NCBI GenBank assembly: GCA_947579665.1
Contig: OX388349.1
Span: forward strand, 67,894,841-67,958,840
Source: Sympetrum striolatum
Lineage: Eukaryota > Arthropoda > Insecta > Odonata > Libellulidae
Length of the DNA: 64,000 bases
Direction of reading: 5' to 3'
Below, in pieces: positions 38,348-50,501 of this stretch (positions are counted from its first letter, which is position 1; every line of letters begins with the position of its first letter). The notes below the pieces were generated by a model. The model saw only the letters and a list, made by a program, of their open reading frames with translations. It was not told where the DNA came from and searched no databases. Position numbers and translations under genes: made by a program.

Positions 38348-38954
38348 TTAACCCTCGAGTACTCGCATCCCAGATTGTCACGTCAGTACTCGCGTTGGGT
38401 GGAAACAACCCGACATCTTCCAAAGGCGAAAATTGTCTCAAAATGTAGTGAATAAATTTTTAATTCATTTGTGATGATGTAATATTAATGATTAACCTGG
38501 TTATTAAAATAAAATCAAATAAATATTTAAATATTGCAAAAATATTCTGTAAAAATTCAATATCCCTGACGCCGAGTATATGGCTAATGAATTTGGAATA
38601 TTGCGTATGAAAAGTAAACTGTTTAAAAATAAAATAAAATTTAATATATTTATAATAATTGTTAATTTTATGAAATTTATATAACATCTCTATAAATTAA
38701 GGTAAAATGCAATATTTTACCTAAAGCTCTTTAATCTACCTGGCAAATTAAAAATTTTAAAATTCCGCCAAGGAAAATTTGTATAAATAATTAAACCTCC
38801 ATTTCCGGCCTTGCGAAAATGCATGACTGGTTCAGAAGATTCTAAAACTCAGCTGCTATGAGAAAAAAGAAGTAAAAAAGCATTAATAAAAAGATATGGA
38901 ATTTTAAAATTCACATGGGTTGATTCGACCCAGAAGCGAGTACTCGAGGGTTAA
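38348..38954. mobile_element. piggyBac-type MITE with TTAA target duplication
   Basis: TTAA at 38348-38351 and again at 38951-38954 bracket a 599-bp element. Its ends are perfect 15-bp inverted repeats, CCCTCGAGTACTCGC. Inside each end is a second inverted motif, GGGTGGAAACAACCC on the left and GGGTTGATTCGACCC on the right, in mirrored orientation. TTAA duplications, termini starting CCC and subterminal repeats are hallmarks of the piggyBac superfamily. The interior is AT-rich with no transposase, so this is a non-autonomous copy. The intact ends suggest recent mobility or low divergence. Confidence 0.88.
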
Positions 38955-39326
38955 CGTGGTTCAACACGTTAATAATGTGAGCGCATGTGTGGTATTTTGA
39001 GGTAGAATCTAGATTCAGGGATCATTACGACCATTTTGTCGACTCAGATGGGTTGCGTGAACCTGTAAACAGTGCGGTGAAAGGAATATAACGTTATTTG
39101 AAATAGAATAAATTTTTTGGGCTTGAGTAAAAAGTAGTGTATTGATAATAACTTACACTGGTTTACTATGATGATGAGTACTGCCGTGTAAGATATGTAC
39201 AATATAAGAAATATATCGAGGGTCTAAATGAAAAATAACATACTGCCAAAGTAGTAGTTTGCCAAAAGAGTGGTAGGAATATTTTTGATTCGTAAGATGA
39301 AATTTACTATCAACATGTTTTAATAG
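38955..39326. other. Unassigned AT-rich DNA
   Basis: Nothing recognised between the MITE and the tandem duplication. Confidence 0.5.
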
Positions 39327-39455
39327 TTTTAGTTAAATATCCTTGGTTCAGCTCCAAAAGGCTCGAAATTTATTATACAAATTTTTTGATACTTTTAGTT
39401 AAATATTCTTGGTTCGGCTTCATAAGACTTGAAATACATATTTATAAAACAGAGA
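39327..39455. repeat. Tandem duplication, period ~66 bp
   Basis: Two adjacent copies begin TTTTAGTTAAATAT and continue CTTGGTTC, GCT, CTTGAAAT in the same order. The copies have diverged by several substitutions. Confidence 0.8.
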
Positions 39456-42400
39456 TTTATGAAGATTTTTTCTGTTGTGAGCTCAGGTATTTATGTATGT
39501 ATTTTATAGATATTCATAAAATTTCATCGAGTTACTTTTCACGCGTTTTGTGTGTATCCATAGCTTCAGATTATATCATGGCTATTATTTGTAAAGAGAG
39601 AAGAATTGCTATGTTTCTAATAACTCAGAAGGATAAGATGTAAGAAATTTTAAAGTTTTAAATAAGTTAAATTTAGTTCCGTAATTTTGGACAGGGAAGT
39701 TCGTTACTCTGAATAACATTTAATTAAGCTACCACAAACCACGAGAAAGAGTGGACCAGTGAGCCTGAAGAGATTGTATTATTTTGCATGATCGAAAATC
39801 CTGTGATTATCATCCTTTTAAAAATTAGAATTGTTACCCTTCATGATTCAGATTTCAAACTATGTTTTTATCTGCGTAAAATTAAAAATCCAGAAAAATT
39901 GAGTTAATTGATAATAAAAAAACTGATACTCATTTATGATTCGCAAAAGTTAATATCGTAAATCCATCACAAATAAAATGCTAGTGTGTTTCATCCGAAG
40001 AGAAATCGGTAATTACGGTCCAGCCGGATGATGGAGCAAAATAAATTTCCCTATGGAAAAATATCAGCACATACGGCATTTTCGCCATGTTAAACGAAGA
40101 GAAAAATTGAACGCGTCTCCAAAACAAACCGGCGAAAGTTTCGCCTGTGCTTTCACTCCCTCTGATGAGCGATGGGGGAATCGATACCAAAGAGAAACAG
40201 CAGAAGAGAAAAAAGCATTCATGCGAAACCGATAATGAGGAAAGTTCGTGTCTATGGGACGGTGGGGAGATAAAAAGCGGAGACACAGCTCGATATAGGA
40301 AATGAGTGGAAGAAGGACTTTTCGGGCGAAAGCTGTTTATAGAAAGTGTTCATTCAAAGGGGCGAGTCAATTATTTCGGATGAGAGGAGGAGCGCGGGAT
40401 TATCGTTTTTAAGTGGCCGTATCGAGTCGGAAGAATACGCCTTTAAAGCACGATTGTTCTCCGAGAGCATTAACAGCCAAAATAATAAGTCCTCCAAACT
40501 TTTAATCATCCCTCGGAAATGCTTAAATCAAAAGGCCAATAGAAAGTCGTACTTGACGAGTATTTGTTACGTGGGTACAATGTCGAGCTCTGCGGCTCAA
40601 TGGCTGCATTGAATTGGAAGATTATTTGGCCTCACTTAACCCTTATAAAGAGGGATGGTGTGAGTTATTTTCTGTACTTTTTGAGATGAGTGTTTTACCA
40701 GCTCCGGGAAATGGAAGTGTCTTCTACAAGATTTAAAATTTGGCCAATTTAACAGAAAGGTCTGATGTTACGGCTAAAGATTTGTTTGCACCATAAAATA
40801 ACCTCATTTATCTATTATAATTTTGCTTTCAATAGCGTTTGGTTTTCGATGCATTGCTATGTCATCATCTAACAACGAATTTTTATTTTTATACTCTTGC
40901 GCCAAATATTTCCTGAATCACTTAAATCAACTATATCCATTGCTATTGCAATTAACAAATAATAATTTGTTATCAAAAAGTTCGTGCGAAATAATACATA
41001 CGTTTTATATCAGAAAAAAAATATTCTTATTTCTTAAGGAATTTATATTTTTAATTATTTTTTCTTCATCACTTTTTTTATAAAACACTTATAGTGGAGT
41101 AAGAATGTTCAAAAGTCAATTTCCTTAGCTGTACTCTTAATTCTATTAAGCAGCAATACGGTTGCGAATCGAATTTCACATTTATGATTACTAAGGAGTA
41201 TCACTCTAATATCATTACTTATTTATCCCCTTGTTAGCTATTTATAGCCGATAATGATAAATATTGGGTAATGAGCATGAAAAATATGAGCTGGAAAATC
41301 CCCTCATTTTTGAGAATCCGTATAAAAATTATCTTAGCTCATTAATTGAAAAATACAAAATAAATTCTCCCGAAAAGAGATAAACGCACAAAAAAGGCGA
41401 AGTTTAAAATCCATGATACATTGGAAAAATCTGCAGAAACTCCGACTAAATCTTTGGATTAAGATCAATCTATTCCTTAATTAATATGTATCAGGATTAA
41501 TCTTAAAAGGCAATAGTAAACAGTAATCCTTGAATTACTCCAGACATCCAAACAGGCAACCCAAAGCAATTTAAGCGATTACCTTCCATTTGAAATCGAT
41601 TAAATACATAGTTTAACTTCATAAAAGCTACTCTACGGAACATAAATCGACTTCCAATAGCACTTTGACAAACTCAAATAAGTAAACCCTTATCTCTCTT
41701 TGTTTTCCGCCTTCAATGATTTATTGAGGAAATGGCAGTATGATTGAAAACATTTTTTTATCTCGACAAGTGGAATGTACAGTACTAAATGAAGTTATTC
41801 GTTTCAGCCATATAAACCATCGTGAAGTTAACTAAGAAGAAGATAGAGAAATGGTCACGAAAGAAATAAATAAACGCTCAATTTACTGAGCCGTATGTTT
41901 GCCAACTCAAGTCCTTTAGAGCGCTCTTAACTTGTTGACTTTAACGAGCATTTTTTCATTTAGGCACGCGACTTTGTCCAATTGACGTCTTATCTTCAAA
42001 CTGTTGCTATTGGAAAGGAAAGTAAAAAAACCTTAATTTTCACCAGTGTTTTGCTTATGGTTAGAATTGATTTTTCCCCCAATAAATAATGAAGAGCGAG
42101 GTATGTTAAAATAGGTAGCCGCGAATGAAACTGCGATAAAAATTTTCGAGTCACTCATTTTCGGGCCCAAACAAATCTTTAATATTAAGTGTTGGAAGCC
42201 AATTTTGAAAATCCGACCAACTGATTCTTACTCTCAGTATCAATTAAGTGTTAAAAATTAGAAGAAATATTCTAAGAAAAATGTTTGCTTAAATAGCGTA
42301 TACAACACCTTATGGAAACGAATTAAAGTGAAAAAAGTTGTCAATGATTTAAAATCATTCTGAACATAAGATAACTCGATAAGGATTACGGGACAGTGTA

Positions 42401-44259
42401 TTTCTAATGTAATTCATACACAACCACCTTTAACGTTTCCGAAACAAAAACAATACAGTCTAAGCCTTCACCTCTTTCTCGCAGAATACATTGTAAGAAT
42501 GAAATTTTATTAACTGAAGGAGATTTATTATTGTAAATGATTCTTGATTTAATGTAACAGTAAAATATAAAATATTGTTTTAGAGGCAAATTAATACATT
42601 TACCATAGAGTAGTACATATGAAGAGCAGGTTGAACTGACAATGAGAAAAATATGAGTGACTTCGTGAAGATGTCTGGAAAATGAACATAGATTATGCTT
42701 CAGAACGAATTTAATAATAATTTCTCTAATGGAAATAGGAAGATCACAATTACATCCATTTCAATAATTATTACTATTTATAAAGACACAACAATTCTCT
42801 AGCCAGAAAAATCCGGCGAGACGGGATTCGGGACAGGGATGAAAGGCACAACTTAAAACTTTATATTTGTATTAGCAAACCAGAGAGATTACACTTTCCA
42901 AGATAGTAGTTTACATACACGAACAATTGGAAACTTATCATGAGGGTTGTTTGGATTTCTGGTTTGGATACGTCCAATAAAATTAAAAACTCATTTTTTT
43001 CTATGCTGAAGTGTTTTAGTATTGTAGATTTAAACTTGCCGAGTCTTTGAGAGTTCTTTTTTACAAGAGGACGTAAAGCGTGGGAAGGAAAAAATTAGTT
43101 ACGATTATTTGGCAAGCGACATAAAACATACGTTACATCCACTCATCAGATCCCCCACATTGGCGCGCCCATGCTTATTTGAGTATCTTTCGTTATTTGA
43201 TTATATCATCAGCAGATTTTGGAATTTAATTGAAATGTCGCCTGCCAAGAAAATACCATCTATATATAAAAATAATGATATGAAGTATATAAACAGCTTA
43301 TTGCATAAGGTTTGTATAAGAAACAAAAAATCATTTATATCAAATGAAATTCTCTGGTAGGCTTACAATTAAGCCTGACTTCGTTATTTATGTATTAGCT
43401 AAGTATTCCACTGAATGCGTCACATACCGAGCATAACAAATTCGGCTGCATTAAAAAATACAGTAGTTGATATTATAATTGAATTTGTAGAATTAAAGTC
43501 ATATACCAAGGTGAAAAAAATGAAGACGTCAACTTATAATTATTTAGACTAAGTAATTTTAGGTACCTACTTATACTAATTAATTATTTAGACTAATAGG
43601 TGGTTTAACCAGCAAAGAGCTGATGCAAACCCAGTCCTACGCACTGAGTGTTCAAAGGAAACGAAAATTTTCTATGAATAGAAATTCTGAATGGGCATTG
43701 TATGACCACGTGGTTGACAGGATAAGTCATGAGATTCGTGGGATTCTATCACCAGATAAAAAAATGGCCACATCGAAAAGGAAGATGAAGATTTTAAGTC
43801 ACAGTTTTAACAGTTTATCAAATTTATTTCAAGTCATCAAGTCACAGTTCCGATAAATATGTCCGTAACTTACGCGCACAATACCTTTCAGCTGACTGAT
43901 TTACTTCCAATATGGTATATTATTAATGATATCATCACAAATTAATGTTTACTTGTATCATGTATAGATCCAATACTTTTTAAAATTTCTACGGAAATTT
44001 GGTTATCGAATAATTATTGTAAATAAACATCAAATTAGCAGGCAATAATAAAATAAGGATCAGTATATTTCCTATCATCCCGAGTATTGAAGAGTCTACT
44101 GTGTAGACTTTTTATCGTCCAATATGCTTGATAAAGGAACAAGTAACTTAGCAACTACCACTAAACTCATCTTGAGATATGTCCACCGATAACGGTCCTA
44201 AAATAAGACAATCTTAATTTATGCTTATAATAATGGTTATTTCACAAAAAAACACATAG
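39456..44259. other. Unassigned DNA with GC-richer island at 39.98-40.64 kb
   Basis: The island at about 39980-40640 has open frames of 60-101 codons on both strands without known domains. The remainder to 44.26 kb is AT-rich. TCTATATATAAAAA preceded by A at about 43259 resembles the 5' ends of some insect Helitrons, but no matching 3' end follows on this strand. Confidence 0.45.
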
Positions 44260-44364
44260 CCATTAACTTACGCCTTTTACGATAGCGGCCTCGAGCTATC
44301 AATGGACTGTGAAAAGAATTTTTTGGATGTCCATCTGTACCTTATGAAATCCAAACTAAACTCT
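44260..44364 (+). pseudogene. Possible PLE reverse transcriptase fragment, 5' half (split by Gypsy)
   Basis: This open frame follows a TAG at 44257 and runs into the Gypsy insertion at 44365. If the Gypsy element and one CTCT duplication are ignored, the frame continues without a stop into 51131-51262. It contains NFLDVHLYLMKSKL. The PLE at 55 kb has NFLDLTISLVKNKL at the post-palm position, with 8 of 14 residues identical. It is therefore probably a fragment of a diverged PLE RT. A short host exon is the alternative. Confidence 0.4.
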
Positions 44365-44989
44365 TGTGCCACCTTATTTTTCTGTACTCGGAAAGAACTG
44401 AAAAATATTCGGTAACTCAATAACTACTCTGAACAGCAATCAGCTCGGGATATCGAACATCGGAAAATCAATCAGAGAATGAGTTTCAACCATAAATATA
44501 ATAAGTAATAATATTAAGAGGTCAAACAATATCATACAACAAAATAACACTTTAAATTGAACTGCTCATTTACAATTAGTACAAAATCACCCAATACGAA
44601 CGTCGATTCGGGAAGACTCCGAATTCACAAGACGTCGAAACATTCTCTCCTCACAACAACCTTCTTCAAGAAGTCTCTTAGCAAAAGTGTGTTCGAGCAG
44701 CCCCAACTCCTAACACCAGCACCAATCTAGACTCGCCCTTGAGTTCACGGTCACACAGTGAACGGGACAGGCTGGCTGGCACGCCTTTCACACGTAACCG
44801 CGGAATAATCTCTGTTCGAACTTTTGACTCTTGGCAAAGATTTTGTATTCTTCCACCATTTGGCATAAAAAGCGAACAGGAGTCGAAGGCGCCACCCTTC
44901 GCCACCCTAAGTCACCATAAGTCAGATTCACTCTGGTCACTCCGGTCACGACGTCACGTCGGCACGAAATTATCGACGAAATTGCCACA
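44365..44989 (-). repeat. 3' LTR (625 bp)
   Basis: Read on the minus strand it begins TGTGGC and ends GGCACA. It matches 50502-51126 at every position I compared. On the plus strand the 75-codon minus frame inside it (44678-44905) recurs unchanged in the other LTR. A TATA box or polyadenylation signal was not assigned with confidence. Confidence 0.97.
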
Positions 44990-45000
44990 TCCCCCCTTGC
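44990..45000 (-). other. Polypurine tract
   Basis: The minus strand reads GCAAGGGGGGA immediately before the TG of the 3' LTR. This is the expected position and composition for the RNase H-resistant primer of plus-strand DNA synthesis. Confidence 0.85.
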
Positions 45001-46369
45001 TTTTTGGAAAAAATATGTCCATCTTCTTTTTTCAAACAAACGAAGGGTTCATAGTTCTTTAATTGAGCCAATTGGGATAAGTTCACTGGCTATCAATAGG
45101 GAACACAATGGCACTGTCTTAATTATGATGGCCAGAAAGAAGTAACTGAGTTAACTGGACATCAACTAGGCACACAATAGCATTGTCTCTTTTATGATGC
45201 CCAGAAAGAAATAACAATGTCGCTTGATCACAATATCACACCAGTGGCAGTCTCTATAGATTCATTATATTCCAAGCACATTGTTTAGGCATCAACAATT
45301 TAGAAATTAATTGTAACAAATATAAATGTGATATCATAATTATTAACTTAACTATCAATTAATTATATAATTGTCAGGATTAAACCCTTTGCAGTAGTGC
45401 AATTACAGAAAATAACCTTAGTAAATATAGAATGGAAGGCATATTTATTGGCAATACACTTTTTGCCAGAAATTAGGGCCAAAATTACACTAAATGAAAA
45501 CATTGTGGACTGAGATGAGTTCCAAAGGGTTGGAATAACTTTCAGTCAAGAAGACAAGAGAGCAACAGAAAGACTTTTCTGTTTATTAACAAAAACTTCC
45601 ATTTTACAAAATTGGGTGCCCGATTCTTTGGAAAACACAGAAATATTTGTTATTTACGAATTATCATTAGTTTAATTATGTGGGGCAATAGATAAAATAA
45701 CAAATGGTGTCCTTGAATATTAACAAAGGAGCAGAACAAATATAATAACTCAATTACAATAAATGCCAAATGAGCAGAACAAATATAAGAAATCATTTAA
45801 ATGAATGCCAAGTCCTCCATTAAATTAGCAGCTACTTAGAAACATAGTCAAACAATTAGCATAATTGTGCTGTGTGATGCCTTCATTTGCCATAAATATA
45901 CTTCAAACAATACAATAATTACTTAATTCAGATAGATCTGTCCCTAAGGGGTCCAAAACCCATGTAAAACTGAAAACTGGGGCTGTTTTCAGGAATAGAG
46001 TCTCTTCTCTGCCTTTACAATATTATTCAAGGGCAAAACCCAAAAAAAAGAACACAGGTTAGCTAAATAGGTCAAAGAAGAGAACTCATATGGCCCGGAT
46101 ACCCAATTGTGGAATTTAGGGTACCGGAGAACTTCGCTTTGACACAATGTCGAAAGGTGTATAGAAAATATTTCTAACATAAAGTTAGGTGGTAGTTGCG
46201 ACAAGAGAATCTTGCCGGGCGATGCAGATCCCATCCTGCTACGCCACCTATCAATATTAACAGTATTATGTCAAACACTAAATACAAAAACATCCAAGAG
46301 ACACAACAGAATAGAAACAAGTTTAAGGACCGTGAATTTGCATGAACTCATTGGGCAAACAACTCTTCA
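45001..46369 (-). other. Gypsy region between gag-pol and 3' LTR
   Basis: About 1.37 kb of AT-rich sequence follows the gag-pol stop. It contains an 81-codon frame (minus strand, 45989-46234) and no longer frame. No fusion-peptide, furin-site or transmembrane pattern of an envelope protein was seen. A non-coding 3' region is the most likely reading. Repeated short motifs occur near 45090-45210 (two copies of a TTTATGATG-GCCAGAAAGAA block). Confidence 0.6.
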
Positions 46370-49300
46370 TTAATGATATGCTTTTAATTGCGAAACATGT
46401 GATATTTTCTCCTTGTTAGGCCCAACCTGTAACACCACAGTAACAGGAGTAACAAATCTTAGAATTGAAAAGGGTCCTGACCATAGAGGCTCCAATTTAG
46501 ACATTCTTTTCTTCAGTTTTGAACTTACTGAATGATTTTGAGTCAGTACTAAATCCCCTATTTTGAATTGTGGTACTGAATGTAATTTGTTATAAGAGGC
46601 AGCATATCTTTTGTGAGCCTTGTTTAAATTTTGAACTGCTTTGGTCCAGTGCTGCCTGAGATCCCGGTCAGAGCAAGAAGTATCAACAACACAATTAGGT
46701 AGGTCCCACACATTATCTAGGGGATGTGGAATCAATCTACCTAGAAACAATTTAGCAGGGGAATATAAAGTACTTTCATGAACTGATGTATTAAATGCAA
46801 ATGTCAAATCTCCCAGGAATTCATCCCAGATTTTATGAGAAGGCGTACAATAGGCAGACAGTGCAAAACGCAGATTTCTATGAACTCTTTCAACCAGATT
46901 AGGACAGGGATAGTAAGGGGCTGTATGTACTATTTTAATCCCAACTTTGAAGCAAGCATCTTTAAAGGCAGACGAGGTAAAAGCAGTAGCATTATCAGAC
47001 ACAATATATTTGGGATAGCCAAATTTTGGGAACAAATTATGAAATAACACATGTATTGCACTTTTGGATGAAGCATCTCTCACAGATTCAAGGAAAACAA
47101 ATTTAGAAAAACCATCAATTACTGTAAAAATATAACAATTTCCTGATTTGGATCGAGGAAGGGGACCCACGAAGTCAATGAAAATTCTCTCCCAAGGGTT
47201 GCTAATAGGCTGAGAAGATAATACACCAGAAGAAAGAACATTTCTGGGCTTTGTTATCTGACATACCGAACATCTTTTAACCATTTCAGTGATCTCAGTC
47301 TTACAGTTTGGCCACCAATAACTCTGGGATATTTTTTGGACAGTCTTAAATATGCCTAAATGCCCCGAACTAGGTAAAGAATGGAAATATTGGAATAACA
47401 TTGGTCTAATGACAACAGGAACAACAACTCTAAAGTTTTTAGCCTTACTAACTTTAGAACACAATAGATTATTCTTTAGAGCAAAAGAAATCCCATTTTC
47501 TTTAACTAACTTAAGTCCATCATTAGTTAATTTATTAATAAGTGGTACACAGTAAGGATCATTATTTTGGTGGGTTCTAATATCAACAAAAGACATAGGT
47601 AGCTTATGTAAAAAACAAGAAGTAGCAGACTCTTGTACCTGAATTCTGGAGAGACAATCTGCTGGTTTATTTAAATTAGCCTTAATATGATGTATTGTAA
47701 ACTTATAAGAAGATAATTTTAAAACCATCCTAGCAATTTTTCCCAATTGCTTTGGATGATTAAACAGCCAGGTTAAAGCCCCATTGTCTGTATACAAATG
47801 GAAAGGTCTAAATTGTAAATAATCTTTAAATTTTTCAATACCCCAGATACATGCCATGCATTCCAATTCATATGCAGTTAGCTTCTGTTCATGTGGATTT
47901 AAAGTTCTACTAGCATATGCCACAGGACAGTATTTCCCATCAATATGGTGATTTAGAACTGCACCAAGAGCCACATTACTGGCATCGACAAATAAATGGA
48001 AATCACGAGTGAAACAAGGCATTGATAATACAGGAGGGTTGGCTAAAGCATTTTTTAATTTATTGAAGGCGTCATTGTGAACAGTAGACCACACAAACCT
48101 TGCATCTTTTTTCTTGAGTTGATTTAGAGGGTGGGCAATCTCCGCATAGCCAGGAATAAATTTAGAATAAAAACCTGCCATACCTAGAAATCTGGACACT
48201 TGCTGAAGATTTAGCGGAACAGGAACATTCTGAATGGGTCTAACTCTTTCCGGGTCAATATGGAGACATCCCCCTCGAAGAACATGCCCAAGAAATGAAA
48301 TAGAATTTTGACACAGCTTCATTTTTCCTGGATGAAGAGTTAGCCCAGCGTCTCGCAGTTTTTGGAGTACAGCTCTCAGATGGACTAAATGAGAGCTGAT
48401 ATCCTTTGAAAATATACAAAGATCATCAATATAAGGATAAACACAATTATATTTCAAATCACCAAGAACAAGATCCATTAAACGAGTGAAAACTTGTGGA
48501 GAATTGACAAATCCAAAAGGCAATCTGGTGTATTGAAAGAGACCGAAAGGCGTTACAAAAGCAGTATATTTCTTAGAAGACTCACTCAAAGGTATCTGAT
48601 TAAAGGCAGAATTTAGATCAAGAATAGAAAATATTTTAGCCTCAGACAGGTATTGAAATGCATGTTCTACCGAAGGAGTTGGATAGGGGTCTACCTGTAC
48701 TTTTCCATTTAATTTTCGGTAATCCACCACCAATCTCCAACCTTTATCCCTCTTGGGAATAAGAAATGCCGGTGAAGCCCATTGAGATGTGGAGGCCTCA
48801 ACCACACCTTGCTGAATCAGAGATGATACAGAATCTTGTAGGATCTTGGCTTTGGCTGGAGGCAAAGAAAATGGATGCGACCTCACAGGAGTGGTATCTG
48901 TAAGCTGGATTTCATAAGCCATTACACCAGTAGACCCAAGTTTGGTAGTAATGACGTCTGGAAATTCATTAATTAGTTGCACCACGTCCTGTGGAATATC
49001 AGAATTATCAGAAGGGGAGCATGAGTTCACCAGTTTGTTCGATCCCAGATTGGTAGATAATGCAGGGGAATCCCTTTTAACGGAAGAGCTTGAGCTTAGC
49101 ACCGGGTGAGCAGTATCTCGTGAACTGTTCTCAAGCTGCCTATCAATGAAGGGGATTATTTGAGTGGGATCAGACTGAAAAGTGAAATAGTTATGGCCTA
49201 AGATCATTCTAGTTTTTAACATAAAATCCCTACCAATTAGTACTGGAAATGGCAAGTCAACAAGGTAGAAATAATGGCTCCAAGAGAATGAGCTGACCTT

Positions 49301-50347
49301 GACCTTCACCTTAATTTGCTGAGTTAACGTAAATGTGGTTCCTCCAAGGCCTCGAATTTGAATTGGGGACTGAAGAGTTTTAACCGAACGTAACTGTAAA
49401 TTGTTACAAGAATTAACATCAATCAGCGAATAAGTAGAACCAGAATCGATCAAGGCTTCAAGAGAATGATTACCAATTGTCACGTTAACAATTGGCAAAG
49501 CAGGAGACAAAGAATCTGTAGCATGGAACATAGTAATAGCCGGCCGATTCGAATTCGAATTTCGTCTTCGCTGACGACAATTGCCAAAAGTATGACCTTG
49601 ACGATTGCAAAAAGTACAAGTGATTGCACGTGGCGAATTGGGGTTGAAAGTAGCCGAATAATTAGCGAAATCCATCAGCTGCTTCGAGGCGTACGACAAT
49701 AATTGCTTCAATTCTAAAATATTAGTAGGCTTACTTCGGAAAACGAACGTACTTCGTGTGAGAGGATTTACTCCATCGAGAACAATAGAAACGAGCTCAA
49801 TATCAGATAAAGACAACCCCAAAACCTTTGCCGAAACAGTTACAACATTTAAAAACTCCAAGGGAGGCTCGGATGGCATTTGATAACGTTTGACTTTAGC
49901 TGCAATCAAACGCTCGTATTCGCGAGAACTTACAAACTCTTGCCAAATTTCCGAGACCAGCATTTGAAAAGATAATTTCCTCTGAATAGCGGCAAACCAA
50001 AACATCCGAAAATTAACAGGTAATTTCGACGTCAGATATATCATAAGCGAATCAAATGGAATTAGCGATAAATCAGAGACATGAATGACCGAACTCAAAA
50101 AATTAAACAAGTTTTCGGATTCGACGTTTGCCAAGGGAAGAATATCCGAAAGTAATAACTTGACAGAATCCAACTTAATGGAATTAGCGGAATAATCTTC
50201 CGAGGACGCTTGCGTTGCAGTTTCCATATTGGCAATCTCTCGAGAACTACCTCGATTACGACGATCTTTAGAGGAACTTAAATAACCTTTGGCGTAAGGA
50301 TTAGGAGGTGGCATTAACACGAAACAATACTTACAATTGGAGCGCAA
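46370..50347 (-). CDS. gag-pol: Gypsy gag-pol polyprotein (1325 codons)
   Basis: One uninterrupted frame encodes both structural and replication proteins, so no frameshift between gag and pol is needed. A gag region (~50-240) ends in a CCHC zinc knuckle (C244, C247, H252, C257). An aspartic protease has DSGS at 301-304 and closes with LIGRD (~370). The RT has VDYRKLN (~541), LPFGFVNSP (~609) and catalytic YIDD at 639-642. RNase H has D788, E827 and D854. Integrase has the HHCC finger (H989, H996, C1026, C1029), the catalytic triad D1058, D1118, E1153 and a C-terminal GPF-type segment near LWSGPFSIL. All key residues are present. The first Met gives 1325 residues; Met12 (about 50314) is an equally good start. 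Stop TAA at 46370-46372. Confidence 0.97.
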   Translation of the reverse strand: MRSNCKYCFVLMPPPNPYAKGYLSSSKDRRNRGSSREIANMETATQASSEDYSANSIKLDSVKLLLSDILPLANVESENLFNFLSSVIHVSDLSLIPFDSLMIYLTSKLPVNFRMFWFAAIQRKLSFQMLVSEIWQEFVSSREYERLIAAKVKRYQMPSEPPLEFLNVVTVSAKVLGLSLSDIELVSIVLDGVNPLTRSTFVFRSKPTNILELKQLLSYASKQLMDFANYSATFNPNSPRAITCTFCNRQGHTFGNCRQRRRNSNSNRPAITMFHATDSLSPALPIVNVTIGNHSLEALIDSGSTYSLIDVNSCNNLQLRSVKTLQSPIQIRGLGGTTFTLTQQIKVKVKVSSFSWSHYFYLVDLPFPVLIGRDFMLKTRMILGHNYFTFQSDPTQIIPFIDRQLENSSRDTAHPVLSSSSSVKRDSPALSTNLGSNKLVNSCSPSDNSDIPQDVVQLINEFPDVITTKLGSTGVMAYEIQLTDTTPVRSHPFSLPPAKAKILQDSVSSLIQQGVVEASTSQWASPAFLIPKRDKGWRLVVDYRKLNGKVQVDPYPTPSVEHAFQYLSEAKIFSILDLNSAFNQIPLSESSKKYTAFVTPFGLFQYTRLPFGFVNSPQVFTRLMDLVLGDLKYNCVYPYIDDLCIFSKDISSHLVHLRAVLQKLRDAGLTLHPGKMKLCQNSISFLGHVLRGGCLHIDPERVRPIQNVPVPLNLQQVSRFLGMAGFYSKFIPGYAEIAHPLNQLKKKDARFVWSTVHNDAFNKLKNALANPPVLSMPCFTRDFHLFVDASNVALGAVLNHHIDGKYCPVAYASRTLNPHEQKLTAYELECMACIWGIEKFKDYLQFRPFHLYTDNGALTWLFNHPKQLGKIARMVLKLSSYKFTIHHIKANLNKPADCLSRIQVQESATSCFLHKLPMSFVDIRTHQNNDPYCVPLINKLTNDGLKLVKENGISFALKNNLLCSKVSKAKNFRVVVPVVIRPMLFQYFHSLPSSGHLGIFKTVQKISQSYWWPNCKTEITEMVKRCSVCQITKPRNVLSSGVLSSQPISNPWERIFIDFVGPLPRSKSGNCYIFTVIDGFSKFVFLESVRDASSKSAIHVLFHNLFPKFGYPKYIVSDNATAFTSSAFKDACFKVGIKIVHTAPYYPCPNLVERVHRNLRFALSAYCTPSHKIWDEFLGDLTFAFNTSVHESTLYSPAKLFLGRLIPHPLDNVWDLPNCVVDTSCSDRDLRQHWTKAVQNLNKAHKRYAASYNKLHSVPQFKIGDLVLTQNHSVSSKLKKRMSKLEPLWSGPFSILRFVTPVTVVLQVGPNKEKISHVSQLKAYH

Positions 50348-50486
50348 TTAGAAAAAATCAAGAACGTCAGCAGTGAAGATACGAAATAACAACATGTCAA
50401 AGAATCAAGAAGGAATACTCACGAACAGAGTCCATAAGATGTCGATAAAAGCTATTTTGCAAGAACAGAGTTGTGAATCAAACCAC

Positions 50487-50498
50487 GCTCTGCTACCA
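50487..50498 (-). other. tRNA primer-binding site
   Basis: On the plus strand GCTCTGCTACCA lies three bases inside the 5' LTR. This equals the 3' end (including CCA) of animal initiator tRNA-Met as I know it, so its complement on the element strand would serve as the minus-strand DNA primer site. The match breaks down beyond these 12 bases, so another tRNA with the same acceptor end cannot be excluded. Confidence 0.75.
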
Positions 50499-50501
50499 AT
50501 T

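Noticed and set aside
43259..43285. Helitron 5' end (A then TCTATATATAAAAA)
   Set aside because: The motif is AT-rich and short, and no hairpin plus CTRR end follows on that strand.
44678..45062. Open frames inside and across the Gypsy LTRs (75, 83, 107 and 128 codons)
   Set aside because: They recur identically in both LTRs and have no domain; the one reaching 45062 runs into element non-coding sequence. They are shadows of LTR sequence, not genes.
45001..46369. Envelope gene making the Gypsy element an errantivirus
   Set aside because: The longest frame is 81 codons and lacks a signal peptide, cleavage site or membrane anchor.
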